Below, piece after piece: positions 33,001 through 41,845 of a stretch of 64,000 bases of DNA. The stretch is taken from assembly GCF_037120725.1 (NCBI RefSeq), contig NZ_JBBAXC010000013.1:62001-126000 (forward strand), written 5' to 3'. The notes under the pieces were generated by a model. The model searched no databases and was not told the origin of the DNA. It saw only the letters and a list, made by a program, of their open reading frames with translations. The number at the start of each line of letters is the position of its first letter. Within the stretch, counting starts at the first letter, position 1. The translations under genes were made by a program, and so were the position numbers. The DNA comes from Bacillus spongiae. Its GTDB lineage: Bacteria > Bacillota > Bacilli > Bacillales > Bacillaceae_K.

Positions 33001-33069
33001 CATGTGCATAAAGGCAGTAAAGTACATCTAAAGCCATAAGCCTTCATACACCTTCCTATCCTCGTAGGC

Positions 33070-33250
33070 ATGATTGGTGCGGTTATTAGGCAGGTCTCCT
33101 GGCTTATGATCATCGTTCCCTGTCCCTTCCCATGAAATCATTCACAGTGGGCGTTACAGTTCGCTCTCATTTACAGTGGCGGGACCGCGTTGGATTTTCA
33201 CCAACTTCCCTTTTAAGCAATAGTAAATTGCTTCACCTAATTCCAAATGT
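33070..33250 (-). promoter_or_regulatory. Cobalamin riboswitch
   Basis: On the minus strand the conserved elements are in order: GGTGAAGC near the 5' end, GGTGAAAATCC, GCGGTCCCGCCACTGT and the B12 box AAGCCAGGAGACCTGCC (33089-33105). It precedes the btuFCDR operon, so uptake would be shut off when adenosylcobalamin is plentiful. Confidence 0.96.
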
Positions 33251-33292
33251 ATGTAATTTTCTTTCCGTTCCTAGCCATTATACACTATTTTC

Positions 33293-33442
33293 TCACTCAT
33301 CGTTGACATATTTTTCATCATTTTCGTCATTATCAGCCTTTTTTCGAGCAGATTCCATTTTCTCGTCAAGAACGTTCAACGGAGTGACCAATACTTTTAA
33401 GTGGGTCCCTCTGTTTTCTACCAAGGATTTAAAGGCATTTAT
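33293..33442 (-). CDS. Possible small charged protein after the phosphoesterase
   Basis: An open frame NAFKSLVENRGTHLKVL...ending in an acidic tail (ADNDENDEKYVNDE) follows the phosphoesterase stop. It has protein-like composition (about 49 residues) but no ATG, GTG or TTG in a good position; an ATA overlaps the end of the previous gene and could be used by reinitiation. It may be a real small gene with a rare start or a decayed one. Confidence 0.3.
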   Translation of the reverse strand: MNAFKSLVENRGTHLKVLVTPLNVLDEKMESARKKADNDENDEKYVNDE

Positions 33443-34293
33443 TCATTCTTAGATGCTAAGGTAATGACGATGATTTCAGGACGGTTAAAGATACGTTGAG
33501 GAATAATGCTGTTTCCTAACCCTCGATGAACAATCATTTTCGAATCAGCTTCAGTATAGGTTCCTGACGTATATTCTGGGAAGAAACCTTGATTAGGCGC
33601 TACAACACCACCTATAAACGGAATTCGAACTTGCCCCCCATGTGCATGGCCGGCTAAAGCAAGGTCCAGCTCGTGCTCGGCATAGATACCGAAATACTCT
33701 GGCCGATGTGCGAGGAGAATCGTAAAGTGTTCTGCCGGATCAATCCCTTCAAGAGCCTTTGTAATGGCTTTATCCGTTGTCTCTCCCTCTTCCAAAAAAG
33801 GTTGAATCGCCGGATCATCAATCCCTACGATATGAATTTGTTCATTTTCTCTTTCAATCACTTCACTAGAATTCCGGAGTACTTTTACTCCAGCACTTGT
33901 TAACCTCTCTTCTAATGTGGCAAACCTTTCTGACCACCATTCATGATTTCCACTAACGTAATAAACAGGGGCTATGCTCGTTAACAGTTCCATTAACACG
34001 ACACTATTTTCTTCATTATATTTTTTCGAATCGACTAAATCACCCGTAAAGACAATGACATCAGGATTGGTCTCTTTCACCTTTTCCACTAACACCCGCT
34101 GGTTCTTACCAAAGGACTTACTATGTAAATCAGATAATTGGACAACCTTATAGCCATTGAATGCTTCTGGAATTTGATCTGATTGAATACTCATGTTTGT
34201 CGTTGTAATCGAATTGTTTTGATAATAAGAAAACAAACCCAATACTACAACAGTTAGTAAAACATACAACGCAACCTTCTTCTTTTTTTTCAT
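33439..34293 (-). CDS. Membrane-anchored metallophosphoesterase (YkuE-like)
   Basis: 284 residues. An N-terminal anchor (KKKKKVALYVLLTVVVLGLFSYY) precedes a calcineurin-like domain. All metal-binding motifs are present: QLSDLHS (DxH), FTGDLVDS (GDxxD), VSGNHEWW (GNHE), LLAHRPEYF and LALAGHAHGGQVRIP (GHxH). The family includes YkuE and UDP-2,3-diacylglucosamine pyrophosphatase-related proteins. It faces the cell exterior if the anchor topology is standard. AGAGGGGAAAAG precedes the ATG. Single gene on the minus strand; possibly transcribed with the small frame downstream. Confidence 0.9.
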   Translation of the reverse strand: MKKKKKVALYVLLTVVVLGLFSYYQNNSITTTNMSIQSDQIPEAFNGYKVVQLSDLHSKSFGKNQRVLVEKVKETNPDVIVFTGDLVDSKKYNEENSVVLMELLTSIAPVYYVSGNHEWWSERFATLEERLTSAGVKVLRNSSEVIERENEQIHIVGIDDPAIQPFLEEGETTDKAITKALEGIDPAEHFTILLAHRPEYFGIYAEHELDLALAGHAHGGQVRIPFIGGVVAPNQGFFPEYTSGTYTEADSKMIVHRGLGNSIIPQRIFNRPEIIVITLASKNE

Positions 34294-34506
34294 CTTTTCC
34301 CCTCTTCTTATCCTCTATTATTTTTTACAACTATACTATAAGTAGAGCTTCTTTCACACTAATTTAATATAGGCCCTTTTCGTAAAGATTGTTGCTTTTG
34401 ATTCTTACAAGGAATAATTTACTTTTTATGGTATTATATTAGGAGAGGACTAATCAGCTAACGGGAGTTTAGTTCAATATAACAATTATTGAAAAGGGGG
34501 GCTTTT

Positions 34507-34731
34507 ATGAGAAAAATATGGTTTCCGTTATTATCTTCAGTTGCGACAATGGCTCTGTTTTATGGAATTGGAAATATATTCGATTTATCTCTTTTTAGGT
34601 TTTCACTCGTACTTAACGAACCGTTAGAAAATGGGTTGATTTTTGATGCAAATATTGCATTACTTCCTTTTGCTATCGGCTTAATAGTTGGATTTGTTGT
34701 GGAACGCATAGTTAAACTCAGAAGCGTTTAA
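34507..34731 (+). CDS. Small two-helix membrane protein
   Basis: 74 residues from the ATG at 34507, which follows GGGGGG with good spacing. Two hydrophobic helices (WFPLLSSVATMALFYGIG and ANIALLPFAIGLIVGFVVE) are separated by a polar loop; it ends in RIVKLRSV. Not recognised. The open frame extends six codons upstream over the ribosome binding site. Confidence 0.6.
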   Translation: MRKIWFPLLSSVATMALFYGIGNIFDLSLFRFSLVLNEPLENGLIFDANIALLPFAIGLIVGFVVERIVKLRSV

Positions 34732-34844
34732 TTGCGAAAGAGATACAATGAAAAGAAAGAGAAAATGAAGAGCAGATTGGACTTTAACGGAATAAGAAAT
34801 ACAGTCGTGCCAACATAGGGATGGCTATTTTTTTATACCTCAAA

Positions 34845-35400
34845 TAAAAAATTGACGGTAATGCTATTTGAATTTTGGCAAGCACTAAGTAGCATTTGGT
34901 TTATTTGTTCATTTTCAGCCAGCTTCTTACTTTGCTGAAGGAAGCTAAACCAGTAAAGGTAATTGTCCAAATACTTCGTAGCCACTCCTTGGAACCTATC
35001 CATCCACCCCTTTAAACGTTTATGATAGTTATTAACGTTTTCCAGATGATAGATGCCTTTTTTGACATACCCCTCTTTGCTTAGATTTATCGGCTCGTGT
35101 TTAAGTGCCTTTATTTGGGCGAATTTCTTGTAGTTCGTGGCTGTATCTGTGTATAAAAAGAGTATGGGGCGATATAGCTTCCGATAACTGAGTCAATTTC
35201 TTCTGCTTTTACACGACCAGTTCTCTGAGCAATGACTTGCCCCTTTCGGTCCTGGGCGACAACAACAGCATTTTTAGATTACTAATCCCTCTTTTTATCT
35301 TTAGCGCCACGTTTATTAGGTTTTCTGTCCAGAGCCCTTCGTCCTTTTATAGACTCTTTAAAAAAGGTCTCATCGCATTCGATAATCCCTTTCAACATTT
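34845..35400 (-). pseudogene. 5'-truncated IS1595-family (ISXO2-like) transposase
   Basis: The minus strand shows, with several frame changes, LKGIIECDETFFKESIKGRRALDRKPNKRG, NAVVVAQDRKGQVIAQRTGRVKAEEIDSVIGSYIAPYS, an HxENVNNYHKRLKGWMDRFQGVATKYLDNYL region and a C-terminus LAENEQINQMLLSACQNSNSI. This is the DDE half of an IS1595 transposase, with the first Asp in IECDETFF. The N-terminal zinc-ribbon part is missing and frameshifts are frequent, so it is dead. No terminal repeats were identified. Confidence 0.7.
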
Positions 35401-35644
35401 ATAACCCATTGAACGCAGAGCAAAAAAAAGCAACTTTTTTGATGAATGGCTCAAAGGGTAAGGATAATTTGAGTTTATTATTTATTAAATTCACAGGGAC
35501 ATTATTGAAGATCCTATCACTGGTTAATGCAAACCTCGCGAAATGGGCGGGACTTTGTGGAAAGAGCCCGTTTGTTGAACAAGGTATCGATTTATCTCCG
35601 AGGGGGAAAATATAAAAAAATTCCAGAAAGAGATGAAATGCTTC

Positions 35645-36397
35645 ATGAAAAACGCAATCCTTGTTTTTATGGCGATCATTTGTTTATTTTTTTCCGATTT
35701 TATCGTCAAGGCTAATGTAAACCTTAAAATTGAAGAGGTTGCAGCAATGCAAGTTATATACTCTTCAGGTGAATCGCGTTTATTCCGAATTACCGATGGG
35801 TACGAAGAAAAAATAATGCGTAAGGTACTTGAATGGATCAACACATCGAGTCCTGGTGAAGGTAAAGTGGATTTAGAATTTCAAAAGGTTCCAATATCCC
35901 TGAAATTAAAGATGAATGACGGAGAAATTGCCATTATAGAACCTGTCTATACATGCATTTCGGAACAGCAAACTAAAATCTGTACAGCAGTAGATGGTGA
36001 AATTGTATACAACCGAAATAAAGTGAAAACCCATTTAAAATCGCCTAAACTTTATGATTGGCTCTTTGTCGGATGGAAACATGAAATTGATGGCCCTACG
36101 AAAGTGGAACTGTTAGAAGAAACTTTGTATACAAGGTACTACTTTTCACATCTAGACAAAGCATACTCTGATTTTTTTATGTGCCCAAAAATAGATAAAA
36201 TCGAAAGGATAAATGGCGATACCAGAAGTCATATTGTTTATGCCAGCGCATTAAGCTATTATGGACATCATTCTGGTAATTCTGCTAAAATCAATATCAT
36301 TTTGACTGATACACGTAATGGGGTTCAAATCAAAGAAATTATAAAGCATGAAAATATATCTGGAAAAGAAAGTAATGAACAATGCAAAGGCTACTAG
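35645..36397 (+). CDS. Secreted protein of unknown function
   Basis: About 250 residues with an N-terminal signal sequence (KNAILVFMAIICLFFSDFIVKA) and a mixed alpha/beta exterior domain. Recurring features are pairs of Cys (YTCISEQQTKIC; FFMCPKI) that could form disulphides. No family is recognised. The ATG at 35645 is used; another ATG four codons upstream is possible and the ribosome binding site (AGAGATGA) is modest. It lies just right of the IS1595 remnant, so it may be a recent neighbour. Confidence 0.55.
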   Translation: MKNAILVFMAIICLFFSDFIVKANVNLKIEEVAAMQVIYSSGESRLFRITDGYEEKIMRKVLEWINTSSPGEGKVDLEFQKVPISLKLKMNDGEIAIIEPVYTCISEQQTKICTAVDGEIVYNRNKVKTHLKSPKLYDWLFVGWKHEIDGPTKVELLEETLYTRYYFSHLDKAYSDFFMCPKIDKIERINGDTRSHIVYASALSYYGHHSGNSAKINIILTDTRNGVQIKEIIKHENISGKESNEQCKGY

Positions 36398-36639
36398 GTT
36401 TAATCTAATTGCTGTGCGCGTTAATAGAAAGTGACAACAAAGAACTTTAAAGCAGTACTAAAATAGAGTATATGTAGATAATAACTTCAATGTAATAATT
36501 GATGTTGTTAGATTCTGATTCTTATTTTATCTCTTATACAATAAGTATTCGGACTGTGCATCATCGGACATCCCTTCAAGATTCCTACACTAATGGATTT
36601 TTTAGTAAACTCGGTTTAATTTTTTTTTTTAAGAAAGAT
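36398..36639. other. Intergenic stretch
   Basis: AT-rich and without recognisable gene. It ends in a T-run just before a palindromic hairpin. Confidence 0.4.
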
Positions 36640-36659
36640 GGTGTACGTACACCTTTTTT
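36640..36659 (+). terminator. Short palindromic terminator
   Basis: GGTGTACGTACACC is a perfect palindrome followed by six T. It could end transcription of the secreted-protein gene, although it is more than 200 bases after the stop. Confidence 0.55.
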
Positions 36660-36801
36660 GTCGTAAACCCCTCTATTTTTATCCTATTAGCAAACCTTTT
36701 TATCAATACTAGAATAAACCATGTTTTCCATTTTCTACTTCTTTCTACCTATCTAGTAACATATAATAATAAATAAACGATAATTAAAAGGAGGATTGTC
36801 C

Positions 36802-37509
36802 TTGAGGAAAAAACATTTTTTCGGAATTGTTTTGATTGCATTAGGTGTATTTCTTTTACTAAATAATTTAGAAGTCATAGATTTAAGGCTAGGGGAGCTT
36901 TTTACAACCTTTTGGCCGATGATTTTAGTTTTCTATGGTTTTCACCGACTCATAAACCATTATCATTCAACCTCTAGCGGGTTGATCATCGTCACAATCG
37001 GCGTATTGCTTCAATTAAGGGTACTTGGTATCGTGGATATTTTTGAGTATACAAGTTTTTGGCCAAGCATTCTTATTCTCTTAGGTGTGTGGGTGTTCCT
37101 TTCAACGGGAAAGAAGCGGACACCAAAAAAACACTATTCTCAAAAGGAACAACCATTCAACCTTGTGTCAAAAAATAAGCTTCAATCTATTCAATTATTT
37201 TCTTCGTCTCATGTAAAAAATGTTTCCAAAGATTTTATCGGCGGTGAGCAGTTTGTTGCGTTTGGCAATGCAACGGTCAATTTAACGGAAGCGCAAATAG
37301 CAGAAAGAGATGTTACGGTTGATGTAGTTGTAGCCTTTGGACATGCTGATATGATTGTTCCAAAAGGGTGGAACATTGAGGTAAATGCCATTCGAATATT
37401 TGGGCGCTGGACCAACAATACAATCTTACGTTCCGGTCTTCAAGATGCCCCTACTTTAACAATCAATGGTGTCATTATGTTTGGCGAAATGACGATTCGA
37501 AACGGTTAA
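36802..37509 (+). CDS. Orphan LiaF-like membrane protein
   Basis: About 235 residues. Four hydrophobic segments in the first 110 residues (FFGIVLIALGVFLLLNNL, FWPMILVFYGFHRLI, SSGLIIVTIGVLLQ, FWPSILILLGVWVFL) carry the DUF5668-type G-x-x-L-L-x-N and FWP repeats. A C-terminal beta domain (FIGGEQFVAFGNATVNLTEAQ, VVVAFGHADMIVPKGWNIE, INGVIMFGEMTIRNG) matches the LiaF cell-wall-stress family. In Bacillus, LiaF restrains the LiaRS sensor system, but no LiaRS pair adjoins it here. Start is TTG at 36802, placed seven bases after GGAGG. Confidence 0.82.
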   Translation: MRKKHFFGIVLIALGVFLLLNNLEVIDLRLGELFTTFWPMILVFYGFHRLINHYHSTSSGLIIVTIGVLLQLRVLGIVDIFEYTSFWPSILILLGVWVFLSTGKKRTPKKHYSQKEQPFNLVSKNKLQSIQLFSSSHVKNVSKDFIGGEQFVAFGNATVNLTEAQIAERDVTVDVVVAFGHADMIVPKGWNIEVNAIRIFGRWTNNTILRSGLQDAPTLTINGVIMFGEMTIRNG

Positions 37510-37661
37510 CATGTTTGAAATGCCATAGGACCAATACATTTATTTAAAGTGTCGATTTAACATTCTCAAATAAAGGGAAAAATCATCACTAGGTTCGTAC
37601 ATTGAGAGGGTTCAAGGCTAGACAGATGTATTTTACATAAGAACCAGACTTCACCCTCCCC

Positions 37662-38585
37662 CTACTCCCTTTTATTGCTTCTAAATCTTCTTTTGTATTC
37701 TTTAAAACTCCATGTGTTCAAAAACTTTTCAGCCGCTTGAAACCCGGCTTGATAGAGCCACTGTTTCTCGTCCTCTGTGAGCTGGAAATCCGTACTCGTT
37801 ATTGTACCCGTATGAATTTTAACCGTTCTCGCATAAGCGTCGTCATCAAAATAACGAAAATCATGGGCTTGCATCATCGTTTTAAACATCGATCTATACA
37901 TACGAATCGGTCCAATTCTATTCATAGGAGATGACTTCATTTTGTCTCTTACAAAGTGAAAACCAAACGTAGGCCATTTTGGTTCGTCCGGCGTATCAAA
38001 TATCCAGATCGGAAAGTTACTTAAAAGACCACCGTCTACCATATAAGAAGGATGCTTAAACTTCTTCGTTTTCCACTTAATCGGATAAAAGAAAAAAGGA
38101 ATCGTACTGCTCATTCTAACTGCTTTAGCAATAGGAAAATCATGTGTTTCACCATATATGTGTAAATCGTCCGGAAGGATTGTCATTCTTCCATTCGTAA
38201 TATCTGACACAATAATTTTCAATTGTCCTTCTTTAAGGTCACTAAAATAACGATACCCTTTCTGGATGAGAAGGTCTTCCAACCATGTTTCTTGATAGTG
38301 GTTATCATACAGACCCTCATGAATCAATAGATTTATTCCTTTCCCGATAAGAGGAATTGAATCCAACCAATTTTTCTTCATAAACTGTGTGTAATCAACA
38401 CTATCGATAATGTCCTTTATCTCTGAACCAGAGTATTCACAAGCTAAGAGAGCCGCTATAACCGCCCCTGCTGATGTTCCCGCTAAACGATTCCACCTAT
38501 AGCCTCTTAATTCAACCGATTCAACAGCACCAACATGAGCAATTCCCCTTACACCTCCGCCTTCAAAAACACCATCCAACAACAT
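37662..38585 (-). CDS. Patatin-like phospholipase
   Basis: 307 residues. It contains the oxyanion-hole motif GVFEGGGVRGIAHVGAV, the nucleophile elbow AGTSAGAVIAALLA (GxSxG) and the catalytic Asp in VDGGLLSNFPI (DGG), which makes up the Ser-Asp dyad of patatin lipases. Typical bacterial length. It likely hydrolyses acyl chains of membrane lipids in the cytoplasm or at the membrane; the physiological role is unknown. Single gene on the minus strand with a GGGGG-type ribosome binding site. Confidence 0.92.
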   Translation of the reverse strand: MLLDGVFEGGGVRGIAHVGAVESVELRGYRWNRLAGTSAGAVIAALLACEYSGSEIKDIIDSVDYTQFMKKNWLDSIPLIGKGINLLIHEGLYDNHYQETWLEDLLIQKGYRYFSDLKEGQLKIIVSDITNGRMTILPDDLHIYGETHDFPIAKAVRMSSTIPFFFYPIKWKTKKFKHPSYMVDGGLLSNFPIWIFDTPDEPKWPTFGFHFVRDKMKSSPMNRIGPIRMYRSMFKTMMQAHDFRYFDDDAYARTVKIHTGTITSTDFQLTEDEKQWLYQAGFQAAEKFLNTWSFKEYKRRFRSNKRE

Positions 38586-39245
38586 AAAGCCACCCCCTCT
38601 TCAACTGAAAATCATTCCACTAATACCTTACCCTATACATAAGGAAAAATGACTATTTTGATAAAGAAGTCGTGCCTTTCGTTTTCGTTCTACAGGAGAG
38701 GCGTGATAGCGTTACTTGTTAATAGCACAGATATCACGACTGCACCTTCGAAAAGATTCAGATACACACGAGTGATAAGTGATGATAGCGGGACCTCCGA
38801 CTACCAACACCTTCTTGTTACTGTCAGTTCACTCTGTTACAGAATGTAACCTGTATATGGATTATTATTTTATTCAAGAAATATCACTGTGTTTACAGAC
38901 TAATTTCGTTTAAATATTCCCCAACCTCAAATATCTTACTGTTTAGTGCACCTTTGCAACAATTGTTTCCTCATTATGCTTTTCCATGAATTGATACTTA
39001 TCACTTCATCGTGCATAGATCTGATAACGAAAATTGTTTTCCATTAAGAGTGACTGTCTCATTATATTTGCTTGGTTGCTTTTTGATTTCATTTCGTTTC
39101 TTACCCTTCTTTTATTTGCTTCCTACATCTCTTATCTTTTGATAAAATATTAATAGAGTAGTAGATTAGTAATAATTAGGAAATTTGTATATTATAGTTC
39201 GATTGTAGCAAAAAATAACTTATTCGTCTTTATCATTCACTTATA
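38586..39245. other. Long gene-free stretch
   Basis: Several short frames exist, but none with a convincing ribosome binding site and protein-like composition. No stable hairpin or repeat stands out. Confidence 0.4.
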
Positions 39246-39380
39246 TTAGTCTCCTTGAAAAGGTTTAGCAAAGTAAGCTGAGGCAGCTATTGCTAGAGGA
39301 AGAATAACAGCAATTGTATCAAAAGTAGCTTGCATAGGAAGATTGTGAAACACAAAGTAGAAAATATGATTGGTGTTAAA
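39246..39380 (-). pseudogene. Remnant of a membrane protein C-terminus
   Basis: The minus-strand frame ends in FVFHNLPMQATFDTIAV followed by ILPLAIAASAYFAKPFQGD and a stop, which looks like the last helix of a membrane protein. There is no start codon with a ribosome binding site; the frame is closed 45 codons upstream. Origin unknown. Confidence 0.3.
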
Positions 39381-39538
39381 CTAACATTTTAGTAATATAT
39401 TTGGAGAGATTTTAAAGCCTTTTTCCAATTAAATCAAATAACGTGGTACGCTTCATTGTAATTGAAAGAAAGGATATGTCTGATAGTTTGAAACTCCATG
39501 TTACGTGATACTTTAACTATTTGTTGAATAGGATGGTG

Positions 39539-40015
39539 ATGAAATTGATATCAAGAAAGATTATTTCGGCATCTGTTTCTGGTTCTTTGTTTGCTATTTT
39601 GTTAGGTCTATTCGTGCCAAATCCATTTGGCGAAACGATTCCATCGATACCGAATTATTTATTTGCTGTTGTATTAGTCACACCTGTTTATTTGATGTAT
39701 AGTTTCCCAGCTATTTTAATTTACGGAGTATTAACGTCTATTATTAGCGACAAAATCAGTCAAATTACTTCTACAAAAATAGGAAATGAAAAATCTGAAA
39801 TCATTTTGTCTGGCATTTTACACATTATATTTGGTCTTATTTTACTTTTGTATAGTTTAAGTGCTGCTATCTTGTTCTTTATTACTGACAGAATTCTACA
39901 AAAAACAGCCAAAGAATATACAGTGATGCAAGCAATTAAGAGTTTGGCCATTCCTATAACGGTTTGGTTAATTTTTATGGGAATCGTATACATAGAACAT
40001 ATTGTAACAGGTTGA
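39539..40015 (+). CDS. Uncharacterised four-helix membrane protein
   Basis: About 158 residues from the ATG at 39539 (AGGATGGTG upstream). Hydrophobic helices are at about residues 8-26, 37-68 (YLFAVVLVTPVYLMYSFPAI), 88-115 and 134-152, with a Ser/Thr/Lys-rich cytoplasmic loop between the second and third. The earlier TTG in the same frame has no ribosome binding site. No family is recognised. Its neighbours are other small membrane genes of unknown role. Confidence 0.6.
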   Translation: MKLISRKIISASVSGSLFAILLGLFVPNPFGETIPSIPNYLFAVVLVTPVYLMYSFPAILIYGVLTSIISDKISQITSTKIGNEKSEIILSGILHIIFGLILLLYSLSAAILFFITDRILQKTAKEYTVMQAIKSLAIPITVWLIFMGIVYIEHIVTG

Positions 40016-40018
40016 TAA

Positions 40019-40147
40019 GAAGCGATTGGGAAGCCAGATTATCAAGCTTCCGAAATTTCAGCTTTTTTTCAAGACCACCTTCAGAATAAAATCGTACCCA
40101 ACGATTGTGAAAAACTAGATTTACTCTTATCCGTCGACAATTTGTAG
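40019..40147 (+). pseudogene. C-terminal fragment of an unknown protein
   Basis: The frame EAIGKPDYQASEISAFFQ continues DHLQNKIVPNDCEKLDLLLSVDNL to a stop. It has clear protein composition but begins only one base after the previous stop codon and lacks a start. It probably is the tail of a lost gene. Confidence 0.35.
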
Positions 40148-40173
40148 TTTCTAACACCTTCCCTAGTATGTAT

Positions 40174-40446
40174 TTATTGATATTTTCTAGAAATAAGAAG
40201 CTCCATTAAAGGTAGTAATATCATGGCTAATCCTAAAATTCCAAATAAAAAAAGATTGACTGTATCGTTTATCCATTTATCAAAACAAACGGCAACCAAT
40301 AAAAACAGCATCATGAAGAATGCAATGGGGAACTTTTCATTTGGTCCATCTAAAAAAAGATTGTCAACCCTTCCCCCTAATTTTCTTGCAATATTAAATG
40401 CTAACTGTAAAGATGTAAAAGGTGTTGATGTTTCAAAAAAAAACAA
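40174..40446 (-). CDS. Small hydrophobic protein
   Basis: 90 residues with a TTG start at 40446 and a weak TGGAAG site upstream. A polar N-terminal third (LQLAFNIARKLGGRVDNLFLDGPNEK) is followed by two helices (FPIAFFMMLFLLVAVCF and VNLFLFGILGLAMILLPLM). No family recognised. It could also be a C-terminal part of a longer decayed gene. Confidence 0.45.
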   Translation of the reverse strand: MFFFETSTPFTSLQLAFNIARKLGGRVDNLFLDGPNEKFPIAFFMMLFLLVAVCFDKWINDTVNLFLFGILGLAMILLPLMELLISRKYQ

Positions 40447-40519
40447 AACTTCCAGTTAGATAGGAGTTCTGTTCACCATTATCATCTTATTAAACGAATA
40501 CTTCTAGTAGTTAAAAAGG

Positions 40520-40678
40520 TTATCTTGTAAACCACCAAACAAAAAATAAAACTACTGCAACGATAAACCAAATAAATGCGATAACATTTTTTCTTTCCGT
40601 TTTCTTCTTTCCAGAATTAGCAGCAATTACACCACAAATTAAAGCAATAGCTATGGCTACCCAAGTCCAAATAGTCAT
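40520..40678 (-). CDS. 52-residue membrane peptide
   Basis: The gene codes for MTIWTWVAIAIALICGVIAA, then a basic loop NSGKKKTERKN, and a second helix VIAFIWFIVAVVLFFVWWF. A very good ribosome binding site (GGGGAGGG) sits four bases before the ATG, which strongly supports expression. Two transmembrane segments with a positive loop imply both ends outside. Function unknown; small hairpin membrane proteins of this kind are common and unassigned in Bacillus. Confidence 0.65.
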   Translation of the reverse strand: MTIWTWVAIAIALICGVIAANSGKKKTERKNVIAFIWFIVAVVLFFVWWFTR

Positions 40679-40951
40679 AGTACCCTCCCCTTTCTTAAAT
40701 ATATTATTTGCAAACTTTACTGAACATTACTGCTCGGTTGGTTATTTATCCCTTAGAGCATGTTTATGCCTAATCACTTTGTCTAACTGTTCTTTCGTCA
40801 ATCTACCCATTGTATGTTTGCGAAAAGGTCACCTTGTCAGAGTTTCTCTCGACAAATATACATGTTACCTAACTCGGTCATAGATGAAAATGAGTGTATA
40901 TAGGATACAAAATTGATATGTAAAGTAAAACAAGCTGCTGTAATAATCCCT

Positions 40952-41584
40952 TTATTGTGCTTGTAGATCTTGAAGGTGGGAACTATCAGCATAAAGTTCA
41001 ATATGATATCCTTGTGGGTTTACTGTGACTATACTTAAGCTAGTTTGTTGAATGTATGGTGGATTCATTCCACATTTTCGCTAGAGGGCGCCCTTCAAAA
41101 TTAGCCATTAGTATTTTTAAGACAATGGAATGAGTGACTACTAATACGTTCTTTCCATTGTGTTTTTCTAATAGTTCATTTATAAATTGAATGACTCGTG
41201 CTTTCACTTCTACCAATGATTCGCCTGTTGGTGCCACAAAATTAGCAGGATCGGTCTCAAACAATTTATATTCGTTATTGAATGTCTCCTTAATTTGTGA
41301 CCTTGTTAACCCTTCCCATTCTCCAAAATTCATTTCTAATAATTTATTACTTTTAGTAACTATTAAATTTCTTTGTTCGTTAATAATGTTGGTTGTTTCA
41401 ATGGTTCTATTGGTAGAGCTTGTGTATATTAAATCTAGGTCGAAAGGATGTAGTTTTTCACTTAATCGTAATGTTTGTTCTCTCCCTATAGAACTTAATG
41501 GAGAATCTTTTGTCCCTGGAATTCCTTTTCTTTATTCCATATCGTTTCACCGTGACTAACTAAATATATTGTTGTAGTGTTCAT
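40952..41584 (-). pseudogene. Histidine phosphatase (phosphoglycerate mutase-like), two frameshifts
   Basis: Starting from an ATG at 41584 behind GAGGAAAA, the minus strand reads MNTTTIYLVSHGETIWNKEKEFQG. It shifts frame near 41530 into DSPLSSIGREQTLRLSEKLHPF and goes on to MNFGEWEGLTRSQI and VLVVTHSIVLKILMANFEG. It stops at 41040 after STIHSTN and, in a second shifted frame, continues LSIVTVNPQGYHIELYADSSHL to a stop at 40952. Both frameshifts break a normal fold; note also SHGE in place of RHGE. The 41040-41333 piece could still be translated but lacks the first catalytic motif. Confidence 0.75.
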
Positions 41585-41765
41585 TTTTTCCTCTATTAAT
41601 AAAAATTTACAATAAAATGAATATAACGTTATTTTTTCATATTCATTATGAAAGCGTCAAGAATGTAGGGTAACTAACTATTCTTCTTCCTTATAGAAGT
41701 GAATCACTGATGGTTGAAGAAATTATTTTGAAGAAAGATTTGGGCAAAAATGATCACAAACCCGT

Positions 41766-41795
41766 CTAATCGTAAATCAGCTGATTTACGATTAG
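41766..41795. repeat. Perfect 30-bp palindrome
   Basis: CTAATCGTAAATCAG is followed at once by its exact reverse complement. There is no loop and no U-run on either side, so it is an unlikely terminator. It lies about 50 bases downstream of the ABC permease stop. Confidence 0.9.
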
Positions 41796-41845
41796 GTCTA
41801 GTTCCATATTTGGTTTGACTTCTATTTAGTGATAAGGTTACTTCT

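Noticed and set aside
35409-35615. 68-codon plus-strand frame between the IS1595 remnant and the secreted-protein gene
   Set aside because: No ribosome binding site, low-complexity start and no recognisable similarity; probably chance.
40739-40840. 22-codon frame MGRLTKEQLDKVIRHKHALRDK on the minus strand
   Set aside because: Protein-like but without a ribosome binding site and too short to judge; perhaps a fragment.
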